From Lachancea thermotolerans CBS 6340 (Eukaryota; Ascomycota; Saccharomycetes; Saccharomycetales; Saccharomycetaceae): a DNA stretch of 64,000 nucleotides. The notes under the pieces are model-generated. The model was not told the origin of the DNA. It made no database searches and saw only the letters and a program-made list of their open reading frames with translations. Position numbers and translations under genes: made by a program. Of this stretch, positions 48,413 to 58,971 are shown piece after piece. The stretch lies in NCBI RefSeq assembly GCF_000142805.1, contig NC_013080.1, forward strand, positions 744,001 through 808,000, given 5' to 3'. How positions within the stretch are numbered: the first letter of the stretch is position 1; the number at the start of each line of letters is the position of its first letter.

Positions 48413-48707
48413 AGTGCTTCGTCACGGCCCACGGGATAACATGTTACTTTGTACGAGTGATCTAGCGTAGTCCGGCTCCCAGGGTGAAGAAGGTCTTCAT
48501 CCTCTAATGAGTAGTTAGTCGGGCCTTTGGAGCATCCCGAGATCGATCAAAGCCAAATGCTTAGTATGCGGGGTTGCGATAGCAGCAGGCTCTGTCGGCC
48601 TTTCTAATGTTACGTTGTTCTTCCCTTTATATAAAATATCTACTGTGTCTGCACGCTTCGGATCGGATACCTTGCAGGTTAGGCTGCGTAGGATCGGCGG
48701 GCGGGCG

Positions 48708-50825
48708 CTACCACTTGGTCTGGCCGCTGCGTGTAGAGCGGCCCTTTGTCGGTGACACATGCGAGATCATCGAGATATCGCTGTCGTCGAAGTTCATCAG
48801 GCGCGATGCCCGCGTGTTGCGCAGATGGCGTGTGGTGGACCCTGAAGGTATCTTGTAGCCTCCGCTGGATGACGAGAGCGGACGGCGCTCCTGCGGCGCG
48901 CCGGCCGCCGCTGCTGCCGCGGCCTCGGAGTCGGCATTGCGGGAGCTGGCCCTGGTCCCTGAACTAGACGCAGTGCGCGGAGGCGCGTCGTCGAGCGCCT
49001 CGGGTTCTATCTCCAGGGTCTCCAGGTGCCTGGAAATATCGTCAATAGTAATGTCCTCCACCGTGCGGTTGAATGTCTTATTGAGCTCCTCGTCGTATAC
49101 ATAATCCTCGTCGTCCTCGTCTTCGTTGTCGCTGGGCAGGTCCTGCTCCACAAACGGTACGGTTTCGACGTCCGCGGTCTCCAGCTTCTGTATGTAGCGC
49201 TTGTCGTTGGGCGTCGGCGTTTCGCTGCGGGGCAGCGTGGGCGGCGTTTTGACAACGGCTATGGACGCGGCAGCAGGAGCCCTTCTAGATCTTGTGATGC
49301 GCTTGGAGGTCTCGGCCTTGGGCTCCACGAGCTCGGGCTCAAACAAGACCTGCTCAAACTCGGGGATCATAGCCCTCCCCAGTTTGATCACCTCTTCGGC
49401 CCAGATTCGGATCACGTCTCTCGCGCGTTTGGTCTTGTAAGGCTTCCATTGCGGTTTGCACCCGCGCACAATCTCCTTCACCACCTGCGCAGAGCCCCAC
49501 TCATTGATCCAGTTCTGGTTTTGTAAGCCGATCAAATGAGCGAATACGCCAGAGGAGATCGCCCCGTCGGAGTAGCCCCCCTCGAGCACCGACAGTAGTT
49601 TGCCATGCGAATGCATTTGGGCGAGCTTCAGAGCGTCCTTCGTGAACAGATTGTAAAAGAACGTGGGCACGTTCACAGCGTGTCTCTGCATTGATGGCTG
49701 CTCGTACTCTGAGGCATCGAACCCGGCGCTGATCACGACCAGGCCCTTGAAGGGCTTGCCCAGTGCCCTCATGTTCTGTTTGGCAGTTCTAAAGTACTCG
49801 TCTGCTTTCGCAAACAGGGTCCGGTACTTCGTTTGGTATAGTTTGGTGAAGGCTTCGTCAGAGTCATACGACTGCAGGTGAACATTCCAGATGTTCACAT
49901 CGTGTGCGTCCATGATGCAGGTGGCCGCATTTCTGACGTTTTCTTTCGTGGCGTAGCCCAGCTCGGTTGGGAACGAGTTGATGTCGTGCAGCGAGAAATA
50001 CCCGACTTTAGGGAACTCCGCAAACTTCTTGCCGAACTCGTTATACTCGGAGCCGCCGTCGTCGCATCCATCGGGTTTGAAGCCTGCTCTCTTCCAACAA
50101 ATGTCCTGGGTCCCGTCGCCATGATGCAAATCGAAATCCAGCACGACCGCGTGCGTTACGCCGTATGTGTCTGCGGCGTATTCGATGGCGATGTGCGCGT
50201 TGTTCAGCAAGCAGAACCCCGAGGGTGTGGAGGCGTGAGAGTGATGGCCTGGTGGTCTCAGCGCCACGAATGCACGGTTGCTGGTCTGCTCGACTGAAGG
50301 CCCGTGGAATATGGAGTCCACGCCGGTCTCAAGCGCGCCAATTGAGCCCTCCAAGGCGCTGATGGTCTGCCTGGACAAGTAGATGTCGCCGACGTTCCAA
50401 GACTCCGGAACCTCGACCTGGCACTGGTCCAGTGCCTTCTGCGAGTTTTTGCAGAGCTTCAAAAGCTCTTGTGGCCAGTCACTGCCGTGCACCTTCAGCA
50501 CATGATCCGAGAGCAGAGAAGTCTTTCGCTTGTGCGACGATTTTAGCGTGAACAGCGCCGGGTACATAGTGATGGCCGCGCCTATACCCATTGAGCACGC
50601 TAACAGCCTCTCGGGCCGCTCGACAATCGTTTTCTTATAGGACTTGGACACCCAGTACCGCGGAAACTGGTGCTGAAGCGACAGAGGGGATAGCACCACT
50701 ACCGCTTTTGCAGATTCTGGAATCTGCGACGCACTATGCGCAGCAGACGCCACGTTGGGGTTGTTCCTCACAAACGACTGGAACTGGTGCTCGAATTTGA
50801 GCAGCGGGTCGACCTCTTTTGACAT
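48708..50825 (-). CDS. HOS3: Trichostatin-insensitive histone deacetylase Hos3
   Basis: A 705-residue class II-type zinc deacetylase that works as a homodimer; at the bud neck it modifies daughter-cell nuclear pores. The catalytic domain covers roughly 70-450: RPPGHHSHASTPSGFCLLNN with the active-site histidines, LDFDLHHGDGTQ with metal ligands, VISAGFDASEYEQP, and VLEGGYSDGAI. The C-terminal third is acidic and low complexity (DEDDEDYVYDEE; an Ala run) and poorly conserved. Length and synteny (YPL116W) agree. Confidence 0.96.
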   Translation of the reverse strand: MSKEVDPLLKFEHQFQSFVRNNPNVASAAHSASQIPESAKAVVVLSPLSLQHQFPRYWVSKSYKKTIVERPERLLACSMGIGAAITMYPALFTLKSSHKRKTSLLSDHVLKVHGSDWPQELLKLCKNSQKALDQCQVEVPESWNVGDIYLSRQTISALEGSIGALETGVDSIFHGPSVEQTSNRAFVALRPPGHHSHASTPSGFCLLNNAHIAIEYAADTYGVTHAVVLDFDLHHGDGTQDICWKRAGFKPDGCDDGGSEYNEFGKKFAEFPKVGYFSLHDINSFPTELGYATKENVRNAATCIMDAHDVNIWNVHLQSYDSDEAFTKLYQTKYRTLFAKADEYFRTAKQNMRALGKPFKGLVVISAGFDASEYEQPSMQRHAVNVPTFFYNLFTKDALKLAQMHSHGKLLSVLEGGYSDGAISSGVFAHLIGLQNQNWINEWGSAQVVKEIVRGCKPQWKPYKTKRARDVIRIWAEEVIKLGRAMIPEFEQVLFEPELVEPKAETSKRITRSRRAPAAASIAVVKTPPTLPRSETPTPNDKRYIQKLETADVETVPFVEQDLPSDNEDEDDEDYVYDEELNKTFNRTVEDITIDDISRHLETLEIEPEALDDAPPRTASSSGTRASSRNADSEAAAAAAAGAPQERRPLSSSSGGYKIPSGSTTRHLRNTRASRLMNFDDSDISMISHVSPTKGRSTRSGQTKW

Positions 50826-51667
50826 AGGGAAGGTAGCCTGCAGGAGCGAAGCGTTCAGTGAAGAGTAATTTTTTGGTAGAAAGCGGTTGAGATCTTTACC
50901 AGATAATCAAACGAAGCCGTACTCCAAGGTTCAAACCCTCCTACTTTCTCTCTAATGACAGCAAATGACCTTGTAAATATCAACTCGGACTCAATTTTTC
51001 ATCTTAAAGGGTCAAAAACCAAAACAAAGATCTGTTTATCATGTCGTCTTGGGTGATGTGGAGATTTCGTCTTATATGGTTACGTGTGGAAGCGCGCAGT
51101 AGCGATGGTTTCGGCCAAGGCATTCCTTGGGCTGGCTTTCGAGGATACCGTGAGGTTAGCACACCTCCTAGTTATCTGTTTTGACTGAGAGATCAGGTCT
51201 GGCCAGGCCCTACCTGGCCAGCCCCGGGTAGGGCTGGGCATATGCTCAAACGATGCTGCCGGCACGTCAGGTACATAGTGGCAATTGACTTCCTTGGGTG
51301 CGCATGGAGCTCCTTTTTGTAGTCCAGGCACGCTAGCAGCGCGCCGCGTCGACCTGCGTTTTTCCTCTCCGGAGGGCAATTCCTGCATGCACGTCTTTTG
51401 AACGCCTCGCGGTCCGGTTGGTTAGAGACAAATTGTTTGCTTGCCTTGACACGACATGTGGCAAGTACTTCAAAGCATTCTCACGCTGTTTCTGCGGCTT
51501 ATCTCTGCTATTTTATATATCTGAAGGTTAAAATGTGTAAATTTTCAACAACTGTTGATAAATTCCGGAGTGGCTATATACAGCACATTCCGTAACTACT
51601 TTTAGACCGCTCAGCGGCCTTCAAAGCACACCTCGTTTAGGCAAATACCCTTTTATTGAGCGGCACA
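50826..51667. promoter_or_regulatory. Divergent HOS3-MCA1 intergenic region
   Basis: An 842-bp spacer. It contains overlapping inverted repeats GGCCAGG/CCTGGCC and GCCCTACC/GGTAGGGC at 51201-51234. A GGTTCAAACCC near 50928 looks like a tRNA B box but has no cloverleaf around it. No gene seen. Confidence 0.5.
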
Positions 51668-52975
51668 ATGTTTCCAGGAGCTGGGCGTCAATCGTACGCC
51701 AACCAGCAGCAGCAGAACATGCAGCAAGGTGTATACTCAAGGCCCCAGGGCCCTCCACCAGGCCAAGGACAACAATTTCACCCGCCACCTCAGCAGTACT
51801 CACGACCCGGCGCACCCCCTCCAAGTTTTCAAGGCCAACAGGGCTATCAGGATCAACAGGGCCACCAAGGATCGCAGGGTTTCCAAAGGCCTCCACAGCC
51901 ACCTCCACAGGGTCAGTACCGTAACGACATCCAGGCCAACCATGCCCAGCCTGGCTTCGTGAACGGGCCGGACATGTACCAACAGCCTCAGAACTTACAT
52001 GCTCCGCCCCAGCAAGCACAGGTCGCAGGTAGTGGTTCCAATAACGAGTTTTCCTACCAGTACTCTCAATGTACCGGCAAGCGGAAGGCACTGCTCATTG
52101 GCATAAACTACTTTGGCACACAGAGCGAGCTGCGTGGCTGTATCAATGATGTTCGCAACATTCACGACTTCTTGACTACGAGGTACGGCTACAAATCCGA
52201 GGACATCGTGGTGCTTACCGATGACCAAACTCAGATGGCAGGTGTGCCTCTGAGACAGAACATCTTGCGTGCCATGCAGTGGCTGGTGAGCAACGCGCAG
52301 CCTAACGATTCTCTTTTCTTCCACTACTCAGGTCATGGTGGCCAAACCAAAGACCTTGACGGGGACGAGGAAGATGGGATGGACGACGTGATTTATCCCG
52401 TGGACCACGAAACTCAGGGGCACATCATTGATGATGAGATTCACGATATTATGGTGAAGCCTCTGCAGCCAGGTGTCAGACTCACTGCTTTGTTTGACTC
52501 CTGTCACTCCGGTACAGTCTTGGACCTACCTTACACTTACTCCACGAAGGGTGTGATCAAAGAGCCCAATTTGTGGAAGGATGTCGGCCAGGATGGGTTG
52601 CAGGCCGCGATGGCATACGCAACAGGCAACACCAGCCGCATGCTCACCTCGCTAAACTCCATGTTCAAGAGCGCCACCCGAAAGGCTACTGGAAGTTCAG
52701 CTTCCCAACAGATAAAGCAGACCAAGTTCTCTCCAGCCGATATCATCATGCTCAGCGGTTCCAAAGACAATCAAACTTCAGCAGATGCTGTCGAGAATGG
52801 ACAGGCTTCCGGCGCCATGTCTCATGCTTTCGTTAAGGTCATGACAACGCAGCCGCAGCAAACCTACTTGAGTTTGTTACAAAACATGAGAGCTGAGCTG
52901 AGCGGGAAGTATTCACAAAAACCCCAGCTGTCCAGCTCACATCCAATCAACGTCAACCTGCAATTCTTGCTATAA
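51668..52975 (+). CDS. MCA1: Metacaspase Mca1 (Yca1)
   Basis: A 435-residue clan CD cysteine peptidase with Arg/Lys specificity, acting in protein quality control and stress-induced death. The prodomain (about 1-125) is Gln/Pro/Gly-rich and prion-like. The catalytic domain starts at [15 protein letters not shown]. The dyad is intact: His223 in HYSGHGGQT and Cys279 in [14 protein letters not shown] calcium-binding acidic loop [12 protein letters not shown] lies between. The ATG of [13 protein letters not shown] is the start; the frame upstream has no ATG. Length matches S. cerevisiae (YOR197W). Confidence 0.97.
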   Translation: MFPGAGRQSYANQQQQNMQQGVYSRPQGPPPGQGQQFHPPPQQYSRPGAPPPSFQGQQGYQDQQGHQGSQGFQRPPQPPPQGQYRNDIQANHAQPGFVNGPDMYQQPQNLHAPPQQAQVAGSGSNNEFSYQYSQCTGKRKALLIGINYFGTQSELRGCINDVRNIHDFLTTRYGYKSEDIVVLTDDQTQMAGVPLRQNILRAMQWLVSNAQPNDSLFFHYSGHGGQTKDLDGDEEDGMDDVIYPVDHETQGHIIDDEIHDIMVKPLQPGVRLTALFDSCHSGTVLDLPYTYSTKGVIKEPNLWKDVGQDGLQAAMAYATGNTSRMLTSLNSMFKSATRKATGSSASQQIKQTKFSPADIIMLSGSKDNQTSADAVENGQASGAMSHAFVKVMTTQPQQTYLSLLQNMRAELSGKYSQKPQLSSSHPINVNLQFLL

Positions 52976-53063
52976 GACTGTTTTTTTCTATGATGGATAT
53001 ATCCTTACATATGAAAAGATATGCTTGCGTGACTACTTACATGGCAATGGTAGAAGTGGCAAT

Positions 53064-54479
53064 TTATTTCTCTTCTTGCTCAGTTTGTCCCTGTTCTTGC
53101 TCCTGTTCTTGCTCCTTAGCTCTCTTTTCTTCCAGCTCCTTTCTGACGTTCTCCTCCTTCTTGGCGTACTCCAAGTCCAACTCCTTCAACTTGGCCTCCG
53201 CCTCGGCGATGTTCTTCTCTGTCTGCTCGTCTTGTCTGGCAGTGAAGTCCTCGTGCTTGGCCCTCAATTGCTCAATGGTTTTTGGAACCTCCTCCTTGTT
53301 CAAAGGAACAGTCACGTCCAGTTCAGCCAGAGTGGCAATCATGGTAGGTTCAAGAGAAAACTTGCCAGATGAAGCTGGTGATTGGGATGAAGAGCCCTGC
53401 TTCTTCTTGTTCTTCTTGGACTTTGTACCCATAGCGAAGAACTCCTCTTTCTCTTTGACGATTGGCACCAAGTCATCAGCCTCGACCTTTCTCACTGGGG
53501 CCTTGGCAACGTTGGAGTCAGCAGGCACCTCCAAAGTGTGTTTAGCGGGCTTGACATAAGATGGGTCCAAAACGCACAAAACGTTCTCAATAGCACCAAT
53601 CTCGTAGGTGAAAGCAGGCTGGCGTGCGTGAGTCAGTTTTTCCTGCAACTTGCCGACAACAGCATCTTTCTCTTCCAGCAGCTTGGATAACTTTTGCTCT
53701 TCCTCTCTCTTCAAACGCTCCTTCTCCAGCTTGTGCTTGAAAGCCTTGAATTCATTGTCGAAATCAGACCTGATCTGCGAGATTTGCGCGTACACCTCGT
53801 CACGCTTCTTGTACAAGGCAGAGCGCTTGTTGAACAAGGTCTGGCGCTTGTCGTAGAGGGTTTGGTTCTTAGACTGCAAGTCATTTAGCTTCTTTTGGGT
53901 AGTTTCGAACTTGCCGGAAACCTCCTTAGGGTTGAGCTCGTTTAGCTCCTGCTTCAGAGCAGCAATGCGAGACTTGTCGTCCTCCATAGACTTTCTGATA
54001 GGCTCAATTGCCTGCAGGTCACGAGCAAGCTTGTTGAGGGACTGCAGCTCCTTGACCAGAAGCTTCTCCTCAACCAAGGACAGCTCGCCAGACGAGATGT
54101 CAGCATCGATAGCACGCTTGCGTGCTTCAATGTCATCGACAGATTGGTATTGGGACTTGCCTCCGACCTTGGCTCCGATCTGCGTCTTCTTGCGCTTGAG
54201 CTCGGCGTCCAAAGCCTTGACCTGGTCGTGGATGGCTTGTCTGCGGGACTTGAGATCGCTCTGCGTCTTGATGATCCCGCGCAGCTCATTCTGCAGCTGC
54301 GAGCGCTGATCTTGAGCACCAGAAGCAACTTGCTGCTGGTCAATCTGCTTTCTGAGAGACGCGATCTCGGTGTCGATCTTCTTCAGCTGGCTTTTTAGGA
54401 CGTCCAGCTTTTTGTCGCGCGCGCCGACATCTGGCCTCTTGACGAAGCCCTGCTTCTTGACAGTTGTTGTGCTAGACAT
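53064..54479 (-). CDS. BFR1: Polysome- and mRNP-associated coiled-coil protein Bfr1
   Basis: A 471-residue largely coiled-coil protein that associates with polysomes and ER-bound mRNAs. The N-terminus has KKQGFVKRPDVGARDKKLD; RSDFDNEFKAFKHKLEKERLKREEEQK is a strongly conserved helical block; YEIGAIENVLCVLDPSYVKP marks the C-terminal folded part. A Lys/Glu coiled coil and EQEQEQGQTEQ tail end the protein. Length equals the S. cerevisiae protein (YOR198C). Codons are highly biased. Confidence 0.95.
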   Translation of the reverse strand: MSSTTTVKKQGFVKRPDVGARDKKLDVLKSQLKKIDTEIASLRKQIDQQQVASGAQDQRSQLQNELRGIIKTQSDLKSRRQAIHDQVKALDAELKRKKTQIGAKVGGKSQYQSVDDIEARKRAIDADISSGELSLVEEKLLVKELQSLNKLARDLQAIEPIRKSMEDDKSRIAALKQELNELNPKEVSGKFETTQKKLNDLQSKNQTLYDKRQTLFNKRSALYKKRDEVYAQISQIRSDFDNEFKAFKHKLEKERLKREEEQKLSKLLEEKDAVVGKLQEKLTHARQPAFTYEIGAIENVLCVLDPSYVKPAKHTLEVPADSNVAKAPVRKVEADDLVPIVKEKEEFFAMGTKSKKNKKKQGSSSQSPASSGKFSLEPTMIATLAELDVTVPLNKEEVPKTIEQLRAKHEDFTARQDEQTEKNIAEAEAKLKELDLEYAKKEENVRKELEEKRAKEQEQEQEQGQTEQEEK

Positions 54480-55937
54480 TGACCCTTGTATAGTGCTGTA
54501 AGCCTTCTCAGATCCCAGATACCAGGAGATTTGGTGAGAAACTACACTTGAAATGTATCACCTTGCATCACCGAGAGTAATCCTTTTTTCAGTCGACGTG
54601 TTAAAAGTGGTAAAAAAAAATTTACCCGCGTCCAAAACGATATGGTCTCGTGATGCTCCCGTGATTGGTTACAAAAGTGGGGCCGCGCCAACGGTTTAAG
54701 AGTGGTCACTGGAGTTCTGGACACTCACCCCGAAGGACTCCGTTCAGCGATCTTATAGGCGGGCTGGCGCTCTCTGTTCCTCGTCATAACAGCAGCATGC
54801 TCGACGTTGAAGTTCTTTCCTCAGCACGGCAAGTCAGTTGGCATGTAAATAAATTACAGCGACTTAGGTGCTTTCTTGCCGTCCATTGGATACTTGCGCC
54901 TGGTTTCTCTCGAGCGTGAGAAATAATGCCCTGGTTCTGTTTGTTGACATTTATAAACACTCGATGCCTCTTGGTGTGTTCAGCTGTTATAATTTTTTAA
55001 AATGTCATATATCTTAATAAACATTAATTTGCATCCAAAGGCAGCAACGCCGGAAGTCTCTTGAAAGTGCTGTCATGATTGCTTGCGAAAATACTGAAGT
55101 TAGACTTGCGACTGAGAGCTATATAGTGATAAGTCGATGGAGCGTTCGGCAAGACGCTAAGAACAATAAATTTTGGATAGAAATTAGCAGTAGACAGGCT
55201 GTAGCAAGTTCATCATCCTTGGGCTTCTGAGGGAAACATTTAGGCAACTTGCCGCTCCTAAGTGTCAATGTTGGACTCAGTCACTGCTCGAAATCGCCCA
55301 AGATCCGCACATCTATCTAATCACGTGATCAAAAGTCCGACATTAAAATTTAGTCGTGACAGCTCGCTAAAATTACACGATGAACTGCCGCTGGCCATTG
55401 TATTTCTAAAAGCCACACACAATCATCGGATAGCAGTACATATTACTATAACATATTCAAAAAATTCATCGGTTAGAATATACTTTCATGTAGTGTTGGC
55501 CCGGGCACCCGACAACCCATTGTTCCGCCGCAGGGAAAAACAAATCCAATATAACCTGTGAATCAGTCAAAAAGAAAACGCTCAACGGGCGCTATCGGAC
55601 TTCACGTCGTCATGTCCGCTGATAACGGAATGCACATCGGAGGTACATAATTTATACCCCCGTATGTTGGACACGTTGGCTATTGACGGGCCTTTCGCTC
55701 ACATCAATTCCTCCAGGTCGACTAAGGCTTGCCCGCGGGACGGCATTAACGGCTCTTAGCTTCCAACGCAAGATGAAGGATGTCATTCTTATCGGAATTA
55801 GTAAGTCACGTGACGAGGAGTACCCGTTGGTAGTGCTTTACCGAAAAATTGAAATTCAGTCCGTCTAGCTAAAAGAGAGCCGATGAGCCAAACGAGTTTC
55901 TCTCAAGTGGAACAAAACTCTACAGATAAACTGCTCC
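54480..55937. other. 1.46-kb divergent intergenic region BFR1-IDI1
   Basis: A long gene-free stretch. TTACCCG (Reb1 core) lies at 54622-54628, about 145 bp upstream of BFR1, beside a poly-A tract, a usual nucleosome-free promoter arrangement. CACGTG sites lie at 55322-55327 and 55807-55812 on the IDI1 side. The middle (about 54950-55180) is A+T-rich. I saw no tRNA, no protein frame with features and no transposon trace. S. cerevisiae has only dubious frames here. Confidence 0.5.
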
Positions 55938-56768
55938 ATGAGCTCATACTCAGAATTGGTCAAAGGACTTGACGCAAGTCACATCCTGTCGCAGTTCCAG
56001 GATGTGATCCCTCTTCAAAAAAGACCCAACACACACTCAAGCAGCTCGAGCGCAGAAGACAATGGCGATGTTGTTTTCGAGGGTCATGACGAGGAGCAAA
56101 TCCGGCTCATGTGCGAAAATTGTATCGTTGTTGATTGGTCCGACCGCGCAGTAGGGGCTGGTACTAAAAAGCTGTGTCACTTGATGACCAACATTGAACT
56201 GGGCCTTCTGCACCGTGCGTTTTCCGTATTCTTGTTCAACGAGCAGGGCCAGCTGTTGTTGCAGCAGCGCGCCACAGAAAAGATCACCTTCCCAGATCTG
56301 TGGACAAACACCTGCTGCTCTCACCCTCTCTGCGTGGACGATGAGCTGGGACTGACCGGCACGCTGGACGACAAGGTCGCAGGCGCGCAGACCGCTGCGG
56401 TGCGGAAGCTGGAACAAGAACTTGGAATTCCTATGACCGAGACAGTGGCAAAGACTGACTTCCACTTTCTCAACCGTATCCATTACAAGGCGCCTAGCAA
56501 TGGTCCTTGGGGTGAGCATGAGATTGATTACATCTTTTTCTGCCAGCTTCGCGCTGGCCAGAGCTTGACTGTTGAGCCTAACCCTAACGAGGTCCGCGAC
56601 TACAAGTGGGTGACTGCTGAGCAGCTCAAGAGCATGTTCCAAGATCCACAATTTAAGTTCACACCATGGTTCAAGCTTATCTGCGAAAGCTACCTGTTCC
56701 AGTGGTGGGACCAGCTCTCGGACTTGTCTCAGGTGGAGAACGATTCTCAAATTCACCGCATGTTGTAA
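55938..56768 (+). CDS. IDI1: Isopentenyl diphosphate isomerase
   Basis: A 276-residue Nudix-fold enzyme interconverting IPP and DMAPP for sterol and prenyl synthesis. [21 protein letters not shown] opens the domain; the active-site cysteine lies in [10 protein letters not shown]; the modified Nudix box has RKLEQELGI; the essential glutamate is in [10 protein letters not shown]. Length matches the family, and position matches YPL117C. Confidence 0.97.
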   Translation: MSSYSELVKGLDASHILSQFQDVIPLQKRPNTHSSSSSAEDNGDVVFEGHDEEQIRLMCENCIVVDWSDRAVGAGTKKLCHLMTNIELGLLHRAFSVFLFNEQGQLLLQQRATEKITFPDLWTNTCCSHPLCVDDELGLTGTLDDKVAGAQTAAVRKLEQELGIPMTETVAKTDFHFLNRIHYKAPSNGPWGEHEIDYIFFCQLRAGQSLTVEPNPNEVRDYKWVTAEQLKSMFQDPQFKFTPWFKLICESYLFQWWDQLSDLSQVENDSQIHRML

Positions 56769-56840
56769 CTTTGATAAAATCTGTATTCAACCCAAAAGTC
56801 GGTGTATATAGTTCTAATGTTCAATCCTACAAATATGTGC

Positions 56841-58022
56841 TTAATTCAGTATTGAGTTCAACAAGATAGCAGTAGCAACACTAACATTCAGAGAATCCAC
56901 GGACCGCGTTCCAGCCGCGCCTCTGCCTTGTGGAATCTCTACCAGAAAGTCACTTCTCATCTGCAAGTTGGTACGGACCCCCTCGCCTTCATTGCCTACG
57001 ACCAGTATCACTGGTAGCTCTTTAAGCATGCCGTGTAGGTCCTGGGCCTCAATTTTTTTATTCTTGGCGAACTTGTTTTGCTTGGAAACACCAGCTGAGA
57101 CGAATGTCCAGCCCTCCTTTTGCGATTTTGAGAAGAAGTCTAATGGCTTGTCCACTGTGAAGATGGGGAGTAGCTCAGTAGCCCCACTGCTAGTCTTAGA
57201 AACTGTGGGTGACAGAGGAGCGCAGTTCCTTCTTGACATGATCATAAAATCAACCCCGAGAAAATATGCGCTTCGTATTATGGCGCCCATGTTGTGTGGG
57301 TCAGAGACTTCATCAAGATAGAGTCCCAGCGGGAACTTCTTGTTTTCTTTCTGTATGAACGAAGTTCGACGCTCCGAGGCCTCGTCAAAAAACAACTCAT
57401 CATATGCAAAGGTACTTCCCTCAGGATCACAACTCCCTACTTGAGAGATTTCCGGTAGCTGCAGCGGTTTCGTCTCCAAGACCACATTGTTATGCACAGC
57501 ATAGTTGGTTAATATATTCAACCTGTGCTTGTCTGTCATCTCAAGCTGAGCGCCTCTTTTCTTGGCCAAAGAGCGAATTTCATCCGTAACAGACGCGTGG
57601 TAAAGAATCCTCGAGTAATAATCCCTCTTGTCCGCTTGTAGGACAGAGATGACACTATTAGTTCCATGAACATACTCCATTAGAGGGTTCGGTCTCAACG
57701 AGCCCGTTACGCTACGGTTGCGGAACTTTGATTTATGCTGGTCATGTTGAACTGAGGCCTCCTCAACGTTTTGCTTTGCTCGTCCCTTCTGCCTATTTGG
57801 ATTTCCTGCTTTTGCGTGCACATGCGCATATTTCCTTCTAAACCACGAGTCTTTGTCTTCGCCGGCCTTTTCCCAAGCTTTTGTGCGGCGCTCATGTGGT
57901 AGATTCTTGTCAATATTTGATGGCCCCGAACCTTGGTGGGATGCGTTCGGTACCTTCACAGCTGGCCTGATAGCTTGTGCCAGAGATCTCCGTAAAATAG
58001 TATTTGGTCTTGGTTTAAACAT
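56841..58022 (-). CDS. MRM1: Mitochondrial 21S rRNA 2'-O-ribose methyltransferase Mrm1
   Basis: A 393-residue SpoU/TrmH-type methyltransferase that modifies a guanosine in the peptidyl transferase centre of mitochondrial 21S rRNA. The presequence MFKPRPNTILRRSLAQAIRP is Arg-rich. The N-terminal RNA-binding domain begins at VHGTNSVISVLQADKR. The SPOUT knot motifs are LDEVSDPHNMGAIIRSAYF, VVGNEGEGVRTNL and VDSLNVSVATAILL, all intact. It is divergent from HIS3 with a 157-bp shared promoter; S. cerevisiae YOR201C-YOR202W has the same pair. Confidence 0.96.
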   Translation of the reverse strand: MFKPRPNTILRRSLAQAIRPAVKVPNASHQGSGPSNIDKNLPHERRTKAWEKAGEDKDSWFRRKYAHVHAKAGNPNRQKGRAKQNVEEASVQHDQHKSKFRNRSVTGSLRPNPLMEYVHGTNSVISVLQADKRDYYSRILYHASVTDEIRSLAKKRGAQLEMTDKHRLNILTNYAVHNNVVLETKPLQLPEISQVGSCDPEGSTFAYDELFFDEASERRTSFIQKENKKFPLGLYLDEVSDPHNMGAIIRSAYFLGVDFMIMSRRNCAPLSPTVSKTSSGATELLPIFTVDKPLDFFSKSQKEGWTFVSAGVSKQNKFAKNKKIEAQDLHGMLKELPVILVVGNEGEGVRTNLQMRSDFLVEIPQGRGAAGTRSVDSLNVSVATAILLNSILN

Positions 58023-58179
58023 GGCAAATTGATGTAGCTACAGTCAACTTTCACACAACCTAGGTTAGCGATGAGGTCGAAGAAATAGACTTGAAAAATT
58101 TCAATATAAATTTAATTATCGAACTTAGTCATTTTCGATTTGATTGACCATCAAACGAATAAAGAACACTAGACCCACC

Positions 58180-58863
58180 ATGAATGGCACTAGTAATCAA
58201 GGAAAGACAGAGCGCCGCAGCTTTGTCTCTAGGAACACAAATGAGACCAAAATTCAAATCGCCCTATCCATAAACGGCGGACATGTCGAGATCAAAGATT
58301 CCATCCTACCCAAGAAAGCTGCAGATATTGCTTCCCAGGCTACGTCCTCTCAAATAATTGACATCCACACCGGTGTGGGGTTCTTGGATCATATGATTCA
58401 TGCTTTAGCTAAGCACTCGGGGTGGTCTTTGATTGTTGAGTGTATTGGCGATCTACACATTGATGATCATCACACTACAGAGGACTGTGGTATCGCGTTA
58501 GGTGAGGCTTTCAAAGAGGCTGTGGGCGCTGTTCGTGGGGTGAAGAGATTTGGGCATGGTTATGCGCCTCTTGACGAAGCTCTCTCACGGGCGGTTGTTG
58601 ATCTATCAAATAGACCATACGCCGTTGTAGATCTGGGCCTGAAACGAGAGAAAATCGGAGATCTGTCGACGGAGATGATTCCACATTTCTTGGAGAGCTT
58701 CGCTGAGGCCGCTAGAATCACACTCCACGTGGACTGCATTAGGGGGTTTAATGACCATCATAGAAGCGAGAGCGCATTCAAAGCCTTGGCCATTGCGCTG
58801 AGAGAGTCCTTATCAAGCAACGGAACTAATGACGTTCCTTCAACCAAGGGTGTGTTGATGTGA
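58180..58863 (+). CDS. HIS3: Imidazoleglycerol-phosphate dehydratase
   Basis: A 227-residue manganese enzyme for the sixth step of histidine synthesis. The metal-binding repeats are visible: [18 protein letters not shown] with [14 protein letters not shown] in the first half, and [15 protein letters not shown] in the second. The start is the ATG of [12 protein letters not shown]; the upstream frame has no ATG. Length fits the family. Only a weak Gcn4-like TGACTA was seen in the short promoter shared with MRM1. Confidence 0.98.
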   Translation: MNGTSNQGKTERRSFVSRNTNETKIQIALSINGGHVEIKDSILPKKAADIASQATSSQIIDIHTGVGFLDHMIHALAKHSGWSLIVECIGDLHIDDHHTTEDCGIALGEAFKEAVGAVRGVKRFGHGYAPLDEALSRAVVDLSNRPYAVVDLGLKREKIGDLSTEMIPHFLESFAEAARITLHVDCIRGFNDHHRSESAFKALAIALRESLSSNGTNDVPSTKGVLM

Positions 58864-58924
58864 AAGTGATAACATCTGGAGTGATATGATTTTATAAAAA
58901 TATAGTGCCATCATTCCGAACCTC

Positions 58925-58934
58925 TATTTACAGG
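58925..58934 (-). promoter_or_regulatory. Puf3-binding site in the MRP51 3' UTR
   Basis: On the MRP51 strand the sequence reads CCTGTAAATA, a perfect match to the Puf3 consensus CNUGUANAUA, starting about 38 nt after the stop codon. Puf3 binds mRNAs for mitochondrial biogenesis, above all mitoribosomal proteins, so the target fits. Confidence 0.85.
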
Positions 58935-58971
58935 TTTGTATTTATGAATAGATTTTGAACGAGAGGCAAGC

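Larger units (their letters stand above)
48094..48707 (-). promoter_or_regulatory. Metallothionein promoter region and HOS3 3' region
   Basis: A 614-bp spacer. In addition to the elements listed separately, an AGGGG stress element lies at 48330-48334 and the leader before the ATG is CA-rich. Nothing else recognised. Confidence 0.55.

Noticed and set aside
50928-50942. GGTTCAAACCC resembling a tRNA B box upstream of HOS3
   Set aside because: The T stem pairs at only three of five positions and no A box, anticodon stem or acceptor stem could be drawn around it.
58900-58925. TTCCGAA near A/T-rich DNA, as in centromere element CDEIII
   Set aside because: No CDEI (RTCACRTG) at the proper distance, no 80-120 bp A/T-rich CDEII, and the spacer between HIS3 and MRP51 is too short.
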